Assembly: GCA_964507025.1 (NCBI GenBank)
Contig: CAZDOK010000002.1
Coordinates: forward strand, 1 to 64,000
Origin: Amarobacter sp964507025
GTDB lineage: Bacteria > Chloroflexota > Dehalococcoidia > Tepidiformales > Tepidiformaceae
DNA: 64,000 nucleotides
Reading direction: 5' to 3'
Shown: positions 37,603 to 45,839 of the stretch, in pieces
Layout: every line of letters begins with the position of its first letter
Numbering within the stretch: position 1 is the stretch's first letter
Notes under the pieces: model-generated
The model's database searches: none
What the model was told of the DNA's origin: nothing
The model's input: the letters and a program-made list of their open reading frames with translations, nothing else
Program-made: the position numbers and the translations under genes

Positions 37603-38014
37603 CGTAATCCTCCCTGCGGCGGGGGTGAGATCGCCCGCCAGACTCATTCAGTGTTGGGCAGCGGCGGCGGCGGCCCATCAGCAAGGCGGACGAACGTGGG
37701 GTGCTCCTTGTGACGACGCGGGCTTCCTACTTGTGGGGGATTCCCTCGAAATCGGTCCGGAAGGCTGGTAGTTGTGTGAAAAAGATGGCAGACACCCGTA
37801 ACAAAACGTGCGCCCGGGAGTAGTGAAGGATGTGCAGCACCCCATCCGACGGGGAGGCACCCCTGCAAGCCCGCTGGTCCGCAGCCCGGCGGGCTTCTTA
37901 ATTGGCGGCGATTCGCCGCGTGGGCAGCGGCGAGGCCAGCGCCGGCAACGATTTCTCGCAAGTGCGCGGCGATTCGGCTAGGATTCCTCCGCCCATGAGG
38001 AGGGACCCGACGCG
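37603..38014. other. intergenic region with hairpins between mmpL and adh
   Basis: No convincing ORF. It holds an AAGCCCGC-N14-GCGGGCTT stem (37867-37896) followed by CTTAATT on the plus strand, a CCCC-ATCCGAC-GGGG stem just before it, and a TAGGAT -10-like box at 37979-37984 for adh. Several short open frames are present but look random. A small RNA or MMPL leader is possible. Confidence 0.4.
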
Positions 38015-39097
38015 ATGAAAGCTGCCGTTTTCCACGGCCCCCACCAGCCGCTCACCATCGAGGACGTACACATCGACAAGCCCATGGCCCGCGAGGTCGT
38101 GGTGCGCACGGTCGCTTCGGGCGTCTGCCACAGCGATCTGCACTTCGTCGATGGACTGTATCCGTTGCCGCCGCCCGCGATCCTCGGCCACGAAGCCGCG
38201 GGCATCGTGGAGGAAGTCGGCGACCAGGTGACGTACGTGAAGCCTGGCGATCACGTGATTTGCTGCCTTTCGGTGTTCTGCGGTCACTGCGAAATGTGCG
38301 TGAGCGGCCGGCCGAACCTCTGCCGCAACCCCGACCTGCGCCGACGGCCCGACCAGCCACCGAAGCTGAGCTGGAACGGCACCCCGGTCGCGCAATTCGC
38401 GAACCTGGGCAGCTACGCCGAGAAGATGTTGGTGCACGAGAACGCGATCGTGAAGATGCGCAACGACATGCCGTTCGGGGCCGCCGCGCTCATCGGTTGC
38501 GGCGTGACGACCGGGGTCGGCGCGGTGTTGAACACGGCGAAGATCGAGCCGGGCTCATCAGTTGCGGTGTTCGGCTGTGGCGGCGTCGGCCTGGCCGCGA
38601 TCCAGGGCGCACGCATCGGCGGCGCCCGCATGATCATCGCGGTCGACACTGTGGAGTCGAAGCTGGCGACGGCGAAGGAGCTTGGCGCCACGCACGTGGT
38701 CGACGCCTCGTCGGGCGACCCGGTGCAGGCCATCCGTGAGCTGACCAACGGCGGCGTGGAGTATTCGTTCGAGGCGATTGGCGTGAAGCGCGCGGCCGAG
38801 CAGGCATACGAGTGCCTGGGCATCGGCGGCACGGCGACGGTGATCGGCATGATCCCCGTGGGCCAGAAGATCGAGCTCGACGGACCGTCGTTCCTGCAGG
38901 AGAAGAAGATCCAGGGGAGCTCGATGGGCTCGAACCGGTTCCTGAAGGATATGCCGCGTTATGTGGACTTCTACATGCAGGGCCGGCTGAAGCTCGATGA
39001 GATGATCACCCGCACGGGCAAGCTGGAAGACGTGAACGAGGCGTTCCGGGCGATGAAGGCGGGCGAGGTCGCGCGCACGGTGCTCATGTTCGACTGA
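38015..39097 (+). CDS. zinc-dependent alcohol dehydrogenase (class III-like)
   Basis: 360 residues, ATG 38015 with AGGAGGG at 37998-38004. Zinc ligands are present: catalytic CHSDLH (Cys), GHEAAGIVEEVG (His) and CGCGV-type second Cys (IGCGVTTGVGAV); structural FCGHCEMCVSGRPNLC (four Cys). NAD-binding GCGGVGLAAIQGARIGGA. Long-chain/medium-chain reductase of the zinc-ADH type; substrate not determinable. Class III-like resemblance is family knowledge; a formaldehyde or alcohol substrate is possible. Confidence 0.9.
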   Translation: MKAAVFHGPHQPLTIEDVHIDKPMAREVVVRTVASGVCHSDLHFVDGLYPLPPPAILGHEAAGIVEEVGDQVTYVKPGDHVICCLSVFCGHCEMCVSGRPNLCRNPDLRRRPDQPPKLSWNGTPVAQFANLGSYAEKMLVHENAIVKMRNDMPFGAAALIGCGVTTGVGAVLNTAKIEPGSSVAVFGCGGVGLAAIQGARIGGARMIIAVDTVESKLATAKELGATHVVDASSGDPVQAIRELTNGGVEYSFEAIGVKRAAEQAYECLGIGGTATVIGMIPVGQKIELDGPSFLQEKKIQGSSMGSNRFLKDMPRYVDFYMQGRLKLDEMITRTGKLEDVNEAFRAMKAGEVARTVLMFD

Positions 39098-39138
39098 AAC
39101 ACGCGTCCATACGAGTGGGGGCAGGCGTCACGGTGGCG

Positions 39139-39155
39139 TAGACTCCGCCCCCATG
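39139..39155 (+). promoter_or_regulatory. leaderless promoter of beta-lactamase-fold gene
   Basis: TAGACT (39139-39144) ends eight bases before ATG 39153. No Shine-Dalgarno. -35 not evident. Confidence 0.4.
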
Positions 39156-40514
39156 GACATGCGGCCCCTGCCTGAGTCGATCGTCGCCTACGCCGAGTCG
39201 GAGGTGGCGCGCCTGCAGGTGCCCGGGGCGGCCATCGGCGTGCTTCACGGCGGAGCCATGCACGTGGCGGGCGTGGGAGTGACAAGCGTCGATCATCCGC
39301 TGCCGGTAACTCCGGAGACGTTGTTCCAGATCGGCTCGACCTCGAAGACCTTCACGGCGACGGCGCTGATGCAGCTGGTCGAAGCCGGGCAGGTAGACCT
39401 CGATGCGAAGGTGCGGAGCTACCTCCCGTGGTTCGCGTTGCAGTCGGAGGAGGATGCGGCGCGGATCACCCTGCGCGACCTGGTGACGCACCACGGCGGG
39501 TTCGTTGGCGACTACTTCAAGGACACGGGCCGGGGCGACAACGCGATCGGGGCCATCGTCCGGAAGATGGCCAACTCGCCGCAGCTTGTGCCCGCCGGCT
39601 ACACGTTCTCGTACAGCAACGCGGGCTTCTACGTCCTCGGACACATCGTCGAGACGATCGTGGGCCTGCCGTTCGAGCGAGTCATCCGTGAGCGTGTCTT
39701 CGAGCCGCTGGGGATGGACCGCTCGTTCTACTTCCCGGAGGAATGCATCACGCACCGTGTGGCGGCGGGGCACATCGTCACGCTGGACGGCCCAAAGGTG
39801 GCACGCCCATGGAACACGCCGCGCAGCATTGCACCGGGCGGGGGTATCACCTCGAACGTGATCGACCAGATGCGCTACGCCGCGCTCCACGCTGGCGTGA
39901 CGCCGGCGCCTGACGTGCTGGGCCCGGGGAGCGTCGCGTTCATGCGGCAGGCGCAGCGGCCCGCAGGCAGCATGTGCGAGGCGATCGGCATCTCGTTGAT
40001 GCTCGACGACGCGGGGGGCGGCCGCGGCCTGGTGAAGCATGGGGGCGCGACGAACGGGCACCTCTCATCGTTCGAACTCATCCCGGAGGCCGGGTTCGCT
40101 GTGACGGTGCTGACCAATGCGGACGCCGGTAGGGAAGCTCGCCAGACGATCGCGGACCGTTGCCAGGAGCACTTCCTCGGGTTCGGCAAGCCCGCACCGG
40201 TCTCCGCGGTCGGTCTGGAGGTACAAGCGAGCGAGTATGCCGGCGTGTACCAGGCGGTGCTCGCGCGGCTGGAGGTGCGAGCAGACGATGCCGGGCTGGT
40301 GGTGATGGACACGACGCCGGAGCGGGGCTTTGCGGAAACGCGGCATCGACCGATCCCGTTGGCGCCGGCGCGCCTCGACTTCACCGGTCCCGATGCGACG
40401 GCCGTGCTCGATGGCCCGCGGAGGGGCGAGCGGGCGGAGTTCCTCCGCGGGGCCGACGGCCACGTCGAATGGATGCGGTGGGATGGCCGCATCGCCCGCC
40501 GCACCCAGGAGTGA
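39153..40514 (+). CDS. serine hydrolase of the class C beta-lactamase family
   Basis: 453 residues. The nucleophile is in STSK (GSTSKTFTATALMQL), the YSN motif is FSYSNAGFYVLGHIVE and a HGGA in LVKHGGATNGHLSSF stands in for the KTG triad. No signal peptide, so cytoplasmic. Family members include esterases, D-aminopeptidases and peptidoglycan hydrolases. A C-terminal beta-rich domain (residues ~340-450, YAGVYQAVLARLEV) is typical of the larger members. Confidence 0.86.
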   Translation: MDMRPLPESIVAYAESEVARLQVPGAAIGVLHGGAMHVAGVGVTSVDHPLPVTPETLFQIGSTSKTFTATALMQLVEAGQVDLDAKVRSYLPWFALQSEEDAARITLRDLVTHHGGFVGDYFKDTGRGDNAIGAIVRKMANSPQLVPAGYTFSYSNAGFYVLGHIVETIVGLPFERVIRERVFEPLGMDRSFYFPEECITHRVAAGHIVTLDGPKVARPWNTPRSIAPGGGITSNVIDQMRYAALHAGVTPAPDVLGPGSVAFMRQAQRPAGSMCEAIGISLMLDDAGGGRGLVKHGGATNGHLSSFELIPEAGFAVTVLTNADAGREARQTIADRCQEHFLGFGKPAPVSAVGLEVQASEYAGVYQAVLARLEVRADDAGLVVMDTTPERGFAETRHRPIPLAPARLDFTGPDATAVLDGPRRGERAEFLRGADGHVEWMRWDGRIARRTQE

Positions 40515-40565
40515 ACCCCGCCTCGGGATGCTGGCACTGGCGGCCGCGGCGCACCGTGGTCGAAA

Positions 40566-40638
40566 CTGACATTCTCCTGACAGGATGGTGGCAGCAGTGG
40601 GCGGCGGGACCCGGAGGCTCCTGCCATAATGCTGTCAG
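40566..40638 (+). promoter_or_regulatory. CTGACA repeats upstream of the VOC-WYL pair
   Basis: CTGACA at 40566-40571 and 40577-40582 (11 bases apart) and the inverted form TGTCAG at 40633-40638. CATAAT (40625-40630) is a possible -10 box between. They could be an operator for the WYL regulator encoded downstream; the leader to the VOC gene is ~70 bases. Nothing else is recognisable in the 195-base gap. Confidence 0.3.
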
Positions 40639-40709
40639 TACGGGCCGGGCAGGATATGCGGGCCACGTGCGTTTCGCGCGCTGGACACCACCACAGGGGA
40701 GTGCCCCAC

Positions 40710-41105
40710 ATGGAAATCAGCGAAGTCTCCATCCAGCTCGCCAGCCCCAACCCGCAGCGGCTCACCGCGTTCTACCGCGACGTGGTCGGGCTCAAGCCCA
40801 CGGAGGGCATGGGCGACCAGTCGTTCCACATCGGCCCGGCGGGCGTGCTCTTCATCGTCGATCACTCGGAGATCTCCGGGCCGACGGCGGAGCCGGCGCG
40901 GGCGATCATCGACCTGCACATCAGCGGGCTCGACGCCGAACACGACCGCCTGGCGAAGACGGGCGTGAAGTTCATCCGCGACCGGGGCGTGGAGTTCTGG
41001 GGCGGCATCATCTCGACGTTCGAGGACCCGGATGGGAACCGCATCCAGCTGATGGAGTACCGGCCAGAGCTGGCGCGCCCCGAGGGCGAGGCGGTGCCGG
41101 CGTGA
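40710..41105 (+). CDS. VOC (glyoxalase/bleomycin resistance) superfamily protein
   Basis: 131 residues, ATG 40710. One VOC module: ISEVSIQLASPNPQRLTAFYRDVVGLKP...FHIGPAGVLFIVDH and a C-terminal FEDPDGNRIQLMEYRPEL, with metal ligands of the first motif partly conserved. Could be a dioxygenase, glyoxalase or binding protein. Transcribed with the downstream WYL regulator. Confidence 0.85.
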   Translation: MEISEVSIQLASPNPQRLTAFYRDVVGLKPTEGMGDQSFHIGPAGVLFIVDHSEISGPTAEPARAIIDLHISGLDAEHDRLAKTGVKFIRDRGVEFWGGIISTFEDPDGNRIQLMEYRPELARPEGEAVPA

Positions 41106-41158
41106 CCAACGCGGCAGCCGGCGGCCCGGCGGCCTGCGGCGGGGGTGCGGCCTGAGCC

Positions 41159-41854
41159 ATGCGGCGCGCCGACCGTCTGTTCCAGATCATCCAACTCCTG
41201 CGGCGGCGCCACGTGCTCACCGCTGCGGCGATGGCCGAGGAGCTGGAGGTCTCGGAGCGGACCGTGTACCGCGACATCGCCGACCTCGTCCGCTCGGGAG
41301 TGCCGATCGCGGGCGAGGCGGGCGTCGGGTATACCCTGCGCCGCGGGTTCGACCTGCCGCCGCTGATGTTCACGGAAGAAGAGATCGAGGCCCTCGTGCT
41401 GGGCACGCGGGTGGTCAGCTCGTGGGCCGATGAGGGACTGGCGAAGGCGGCGGAATCGGCGCTGGCGCGGATCGAGGCGGCCTTGCCGGACCGGCTGAAG
41501 GTGAAGGTCGCCGGGTCGCGGTTGTTCGCGCCCGGGTTCCACGTCTCGCACGCCATCGCGGGGACGCTGGCGGAGTTGCGCAAGGCGATAGACGCGCGCC
41601 AGAAGGTCCACCTGGACTACACGGATGCCGACGGCGCGGCGACCGAGCGCACGGTCCGGCCGCTGGGGCTGTTCTTCTGGGGCAACAAGTGGTCGCTGAC
41701 GGCGTGGTGCGAACTGCGGGACGACTTCCGGGATTTCCGGCTGGACCGGATGCAGGCGATGGCGCCGCAGGCCGAGACGTTCGCGCCGGAGGCGGGGAAG
41801 GAGCTGGACGACTTCTTCAAGAAGATGGAGGCGGAGGAGCACGGGGAGTGGTAG
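41159..41854 (+). CDS. HTH-WYL transcriptional regulator (YafY family)
   Basis: 231 residues, ATG 41159. N-terminal winged helix MRRADRLFQIIQLLRRRHVLTAAAMAEELEVSERTVYRDIADLVRSGVPI, then a linker helix and the WYL domain (GTLAELRKAIDARQKVHLDYTDADG, RPLGLFFWGNKWSLTAWCELRDDFRDFRLDRM), with WYL residues in degenerate form. Typically binds a small nucleic-acid-derived or metabolite ligand and regulates nearby genes; the VOC gene immediately upstream is the likely target. Confidence 0.88.
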   Translation: MRRADRLFQIIQLLRRRHVLTAAAMAEELEVSERTVYRDIADLVRSGVPIAGEAGVGYTLRRGFDLPPLMFTEEEIEALVLGTRVVSSWADEGLAKAAESALARIEAALPDRLKVKVAGSRLFAPGFHVSHAIAGTLAELRKAIDARQKVHLDYTDADGAATERTVRPLGLFFWGNKWSLTAWCELRDDFRDFRLDRMQAMAPQAETFAPEAGKELDDFFKKMEAEEHGEW

Positions 41855-41889
41855 GGGCTACGTCACAGTCACTGATCGGTCGTCAGAGG

Positions 41890-42165
41890 CTACGATTCAT
41901 CGGCCACAATCTGGTAGTACGACTCCGCGCTTAGACTGCAGTCGATGAGCGCCTGAAGCTGACCGGTGGTCAGGCCCAACTGCCTCGCAATCCTCCCGAG
42001 CAGAGGCTGTCCAATCTGCCGAGGTCCGCCGTGGCTGACCATTGTGGTGCGGTAGACGACCCCCCCAATCCTGACCTTGAACCAGATGTGGCGCCTCTGC
42101 CGGTCTTCGTCCGCTCCGACCTTGGATCGGAGGGTCCTAACCAGGTCTCCAGAATCGACTGCCAC
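41890..42165 (-). CDS. HicA-like small protein (putative toxin)
   Basis: 91 residues from GTG 42165. The first half is basic (RTLRSKVGADEDRQRRHIWFKVRIGG) and the motif TMVSHGGPRQIGQPLLGRIARQLGLTTGQLQALID resembles the HicA double-stranded RNA-binding-like fold with its catalytic His in a strand-His-G turn. The C-terminal CSLSAESYYQIVADE is unlike standard HicA. Follows a HicB-like gene and a DUF3467-like gene on the same strand, a pattern of a toxin-antitoxin type unit. Confidence 0.45.
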   Translation of the reverse strand: MAVDSGDLVRTLRSKVGADEDRQRRHIWFKVRIGGVVYRTTMVSHGGPRQIGQPLLGRIARQLGLTTGQLQALIDCSLSAESYYQIVADES

Positions 42166-42177
42166 CCATGCGTCCCT

Positions 42178-42570
42178 TCAGCGGCCATCTCGGCCGGTAA
42201 GCCGCTCAATAAACGCAAGGTGGCTGCGCAGGCGCTGGCTAATGTTCGGAGACTCTTTGAGAAGCAACGTCCGGTATTCGATTATGGCGGTCATGAAGTC
42301 CTCGAACGCTCCTTCGGGAGTGCTTCCGTGCCCGAAGACGCCCGTCGAGGGCTCTTCGACGATGAAGTCCCCATCTTCGGTTCGCTCGATGTTTACAGGG
42401 GTGGCGTCAGGTAGTGCCAGGGAGGGACCGTGAGATTCCAAAAGAACGCCCTTCACGAGCAGCCCGTTGAACTCGAACTCGTGCTCAAGCGCACTCCCAT
42501 CCAGGCCAGGCACAGCTGGCGTTGAGTTGGTCTCGCTCGGGCGGAACTCAAGGACCGATGGGAGGCTCAC
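42178..42570 (-). CDS. HicB-like protein (putative antitoxin)
   Basis: 130 residues from ATG 42570. The segment VNIERTEDGDFIVEEPSTGVFGHGSTPEGAFEDFMTAIIEYRTLL is HicB-like (strand-turn-strand with GxGxTPEEA then a helix), preceded by a beta-rich N-terminus. No DNA-binding helix-turn-helix is evident in the C-terminus (about 30 residues). The ATG overlaps the stop of the upstream DUF3467-like gene (ATGA). Twelve bases separate it from the HicA-like gene. Confidence 0.45.
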   Translation of the reverse strand: MSLPSVLEFRPSETNSTPAVPGLDGSALEHEFEFNGLLVKGVLLESHGPSLALPDATPVNIERTEDGDFIVEEPSTGVFGHGSTPEGAFEDFMTAIIEYRTLLLKESPNISQRLRSHLAFIERLTGRDGR

Positions 42571-42881
42571 TGGTCTAGCCCTTTCTTCTGCTCATACTTG
42601 CTCAGGTTCTCGGACAAAGCTCGCACCATATCGATCATGCGGGCTCCGGGAATCCCGAATCTGCCAACGACCTTGATCGGAACTGCCCCGATATGACCTA
42701 GTTGTTCCCGCCGCTGGCTCTCGTCGCCGACAACCACGGGCTGACTGTACTGACCCAGGGTCAGGATAAACTCCGTCCCCTGGTGACTGACCGACATCCA
42801 GTTCACGAAGACTATCGGCACATCGTTCACGCCCGACAAGACCATCGGGATCCGAACCGTTTCGTTCTCTTCCTCTGACAT
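42567..42881 (-). CDS. DUF3467-like small protein
   Basis: 104 residues from ATG 42881. VPIVFVNWMSVSHQGTEFILTLGQYSQPVV and a C-terminal MIDMVRALSENLSKYEQKKGL resemble DUF3467, a small conserved domain of unknown role. It heads the three-gene minus-strand cassette with lower GC content than its neighbours. Role in the cassette is unknown. Confidence 0.45.
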   Translation of the reverse strand: MSEEENETVRIPMVLSGVNDVPIVFVNWMSVSHQGTEFILTLGQYSQPVVVGDESQRREQLGHIGAVPIKVVGRFGIPGARMIDMVRALSENLSKYEQKKGLDQ

Positions 42882-43290
42882 GGGGTCCGTACCTACATTC
42901 GGGGACGCAACCGTATCACCAGGGGGCCAAGGTCGTCGAGTCCTACCGCCGCCCCACTTGTCGAATCGCCCCCGTTCGGCCGATACTCTCTTCACGATGC
43001 ACTGCACCGTCATGTTTGCGAAGGAACGCACGATCGCCCCGGACTCACCGGGGCGCGCTCTTTGATGCTTCGCGCGAGCGCCGCGGAGCATGGTTCGTCG
43101 CCGTTTTCCGTTTAGGACCGTCTCCCGCCGGCCGTTCGCCGTCCCCATCTTCCCTCATCGTCCCGGGCGTTCCCCGATCGGCCGCGTGCTGCTATCGCCA
43201 TGACGTCCGAACCTAAGAATAAGAAACACGTTAGAGCACCACCCGGGCATGCGTGCCCCCATCGCACCACAGGAGAGGACCACCCCACCG
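42882..43290. other. intergenic leader between the HicAB-like cassette and leuA
   Basis: 409 bases with no convincing gene. Contains a GCCCCGG/CCGGGGC stem (43036-43054) followed by GCGCTCTTT, a smaller GGGCA-TGCG-TGCCC stem (43245-43258), and an A-rich stretch (around 43208-43232). The first could be an attenuator of leuA. A short open frame near 42985-43065 has few leucine codons and so is not an obvious leader peptide. Confidence 0.35.
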
Positions 43291-44838
43291 ATGGCCGAAA
43301 AGATCTACATCTTCGATACCACGCTGCGCGACGGCGAACAGTCCGCCGGCGTCGCCTTCACCCCGCAGGAAAAGCTGGAGATCGCCAAACAGCTTGAGAA
43401 GCTGGGCGTCGACATCATTGAGGCCGGCTTCCCGTGCTCGACGCCGGGCGATCTGGAGGCGGTTCGGGCCGTCTCGCGCGAGGTGCGCAACACGACGATC
43501 TGCGCGCTGGCGCGAGCGGTGCGGGCCGACATCGACACCGCCTGGGAGGCGGTGAAGGATGCCGCCGATCCGCGCATTCACGTCTTCATCAACACGAGCG
43601 ATATCCAGATGGCGCACCAGCTGGGCAAGGACCGCGAGCAGGTGCTGACCCAGGCCGAGGAGATGGTGAAGCACGCCGCACGCTACACCAGCAACGTCGA
43701 GTTCAGCCCCATGGATGCGACCCGCGCCGACCCGCGCTTCGTCTTCGAGATCGTGAAGCGCTGCATCGAGGCGGGCGCGACTACCATCAACATCCCCGAT
43801 TCAGTGGGCTACGCCATCCCGGAGGAGCTCGCGGTGCTCTTCCAGTCGATCTTCGAAAACGTTCCGAACATCCACAAGGCGCGGGTCAGCTTCCACGGGC
43901 AGAACGACCTGGGCCTATGCACGGCGAACACCCTGACGGCCATCCAGAACGGCGCGCGGCAGGTCGAAGTCACGATCAACGGTATCGGCGAGCGGGCGGG
44001 CAACACCTCACTTGAAGAGGTGGTGATGGCGCTGAAGACGCGCAAGGACTTCTTCGGGTTCGAAACGTCGATCAACACGCGCGAGATCTACCGGGCGAGC
44101 AAGATGGTCGAGACGTACTCGGGCATGCCGATCCAGTGGAACAAGGCGATCGTCGGGAAGAACGCCTTCCGGCACGGGTCGGGTATCCACCAGGACGGCA
44201 TCCTGAAGCTGCGGGAGACGTGGGAGATCATGGACCCGGTGGAGATCGGTATCCCGCAAGGGACGCAGCTCATCCTCGGAAAGCTCTCCGGCCGCCATGC
44301 CTTCAAGCAGCACATGGAAGAGCTCGGCTACGAGCTGACTGATGAAGAGCTGAACCGCGTGTTCGCTGCCTTCAAAGAGCTGGCAGACAAGAAGATGGAG
44401 GTCGATGACCGCGACCTGGAGGCGCTGGTGAACGAGAACATGCGCAGCATGGAAACCGCCGGCTGGCGGCTCGAGCTCGTGCAGGTGTCATCGGGCGACC
44501 ATGCAACGCCGACGGCCACGCTCCGGCTGATCGACCCGGAGGGCAACGTCCGCACCGACGCGGCCACCGGGACCGGCCCGGTCGACGCGGTCTACCGCGC
44601 GATGAACCGGATCACAGGGCTCGCACCGGAGCTGACCGAGTTCTCGGTGAAGAGTGTGACAGAGGGCATCGACGCCCAGGGCGACGTTACCATCCGCATC
44701 GAGCAGGACGGGCGCACCTACACCGGCCGTGCCGCCGACACGGATATCATCGTGGCGAGCGCGAAGGCCTACATGAGCGCCCTCAACCGGATGCTCCTGG
44801 TCGCGCCACGCCAGGACGGGGTTCGCAGCAATCCCTAG
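43291..44838 (+). CDS. leuA: 2-isopropylmalate synthase
   Basis: First committed step of leucine synthesis. 515 residues from ATG 43291. The N-terminal TIM barrel shows FDTTLRDGEQSAGVAFTPQEKLEIAKQLEKLGVDIIEAGFP and the metal-binding HGQNDLGLCTANTLTAIQNGARQVEVTINGIGERAGN. The C-terminal LeuA dimerisation domain (residues ~390-515) carries regulatory leucine-binding sequence typical of feedback-inhibited enzymes. A long leader lies upstream. Confidence 0.96.
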   Translation: MAEKIYIFDTTLRDGEQSAGVAFTPQEKLEIAKQLEKLGVDIIEAGFPCSTPGDLEAVRAVSREVRNTTICALARAVRADIDTAWEAVKDAADPRIHVFINTSDIQMAHQLGKDREQVLTQAEEMVKHAARYTSNVEFSPMDATRADPRFVFEIVKRCIEAGATTINIPDSVGYAIPEELAVLFQSIFENVPNIHKARVSFHGQNDLGLCTANTLTAIQNGARQVEVTINGIGERAGNTSLEEVVMALKTRKDFFGFETSINTREIYRASKMVETYSGMPIQWNKAIVGKNAFRHGSGIHQDGILKLRETWEIMDPVEIGIPQGTQLILGKLSGRHAFKQHMEELGYELTDEELNRVFAAFKELADKKMEVDDRDLEALVNENMRSMETAGWRLELVQVSSGDHATPTATLRLIDPEGNVRTDAATGTGPVDAVYRAMNRITGLAPELTEFSVKSVTEGIDAQGDVTIRIEQDGRTYTGRAADTDIIVASAKAYMSALNRMLLVAPRQDGVRSNP

Positions 44839-44902
44839 GGTTGCCGCGCCGCAGGTTCTCCAGCCAGGGAGGAGATCCCGGGGTTCCCGGGGCCTCCTCG
44901 CC

Positions 44903-45457
44903 GTGTTCGTGATGCTGGCGGCGGTGGCCCTGAGCGGCTGCGAGAAGAAGGACGCTTCGTACACGACGTCGCCGTCGCTGAAGGCGCTGATCGGCACGAC
45001 CACGGGGAACGTGGCCTTCCGCCCGCCGGAAGCGGCGCCGGAGCCGGTCGAGCCGCCGGAAGACTGGCAGGTCGAGTTCTCGCTGGCCCGGTTCACCGAG
45101 CTTGAGAACGGCAGCCCGGCGATCGAAATCCTGATGCAGGTGAAGACACGGCCGGGGATGGGCATGGAGCTCTGGCTGAGCGATGAGGACGGGACGGTCG
45201 CGCGCTGGTCGGGCGGTTCGACGGCAGTCTACGTCGGTACCGTGTGCTTCCAGCTCGAACTCGAGCGCGAGGGCGAGGCGGTGCCGCTGGGGAGCGGTAA
45301 ACACAGCGCCACGCTCGTCTTCCGGGAGCCGGTCGAGGGGGTGGTATCGGCGCGCCAGGTCGATGTGACGAACCAGACGCCGCGGCTCACGGGTACGACG
45401 CCTTCCGACGGCAGCACGTTGTTCTCGACGGCCTGGGCGTGCCGGCGAGGGCAGTAG
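44903..45457 (+). CDS. lipoprotein of unknown function
   Basis: 184 residues from GTG 44903. The signal is short (MFVMLAAVALSGC) with a lipobox LSGC and lacks an obvious positively charged n-region; the open frame upstream is arginine-rich (RGSRGLLAV), so a non-standard start may lie there. The mature part is beta-rich and Pro-rich, with a cysteine pair candidate at the end (WACRRGQ). Not recognised. Confidence 0.55.
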   Translation: MFVMLAAVALSGCEKKDASYTTSPSLKALIGTTTGNVAFRPPEAAPEPVEPPEDWQVEFSLARFTELENGSPAIEILMQVKTRPGMGMELWLSDEDGTVARWSGGSTAVYVGTVCFQLELEREGEAVPLGSGKHSATLVFREPVEGVVSARQVDVTNQTPRLTGTTPSDGSTLFSTAWACRRGQ

Positions 45458-45458
45458 G

Positions 45459-45839
45459 TCAGGGAGCCCGGCGCAGGGCGATGAGCTCGGCCGCGCCGAG
45501 AGCGAGGAAGGCGTCGGCAGCAAACATCAGCAGCCAGCGGCCCTCCGGTTCGAAATAGTCCCAGCGGATGAGCAGGACCAGCCAGCCCGCAACCCCGCCC
45601 GCGATGTTCGCCCAGGCGAGTCCCGTGACCTGGGGACGCGAAGGCGATTCGGCGCGGGCAAGGGGCACGATTGCGACGGCGGCGATGAAAAAGATGGCGG
45701 CGAGCAGGTAGAGCACACCGGAGCTGACATCGAACCAGCGGTCGGCGATGGTGGCGGTTGCGAGCAGCACGAGGCCGATGAGCGCCTCGATCGCGACATC
45801 GACCCAGAGGACGCGCTGCAGGAGCGGGGTTTCGCGCAC
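45459..45839 (-). CDS. small integral membrane protein (four helices)
   Basis: 126 residues, GTG start at 45839 that shares one base with the proB stop. Four hydrophobic segments (VAIEALIGLVLLATATIA, GVLYLLAAIFFIAAVAIVPLA, LAWANIAGGVAGWLVLLIRW, WLLMFAADAFLALGAAELIAL). Not recognised. It is coupled to proB translation. Confidence 0.7.
   Translation of the reverse strand: MRETPLLQRVLWVDVAIEALIGLVLLATATIADRWFDVSSGVLYLLAAIFFIAAVAIVPLARAESPSRPQVTGLAWANIAGGVAGWLVLLIRWDYFEPEGRWLLMFAADAFLALGAAELIALRRAP

Noticed and set aside
43064..43114. Possible leader peptide of leuA
   Set aside because: A 16-codon frame exists, but it has no run of leucine codons and no ribosome-binding site, so attenuation by it is not supported.
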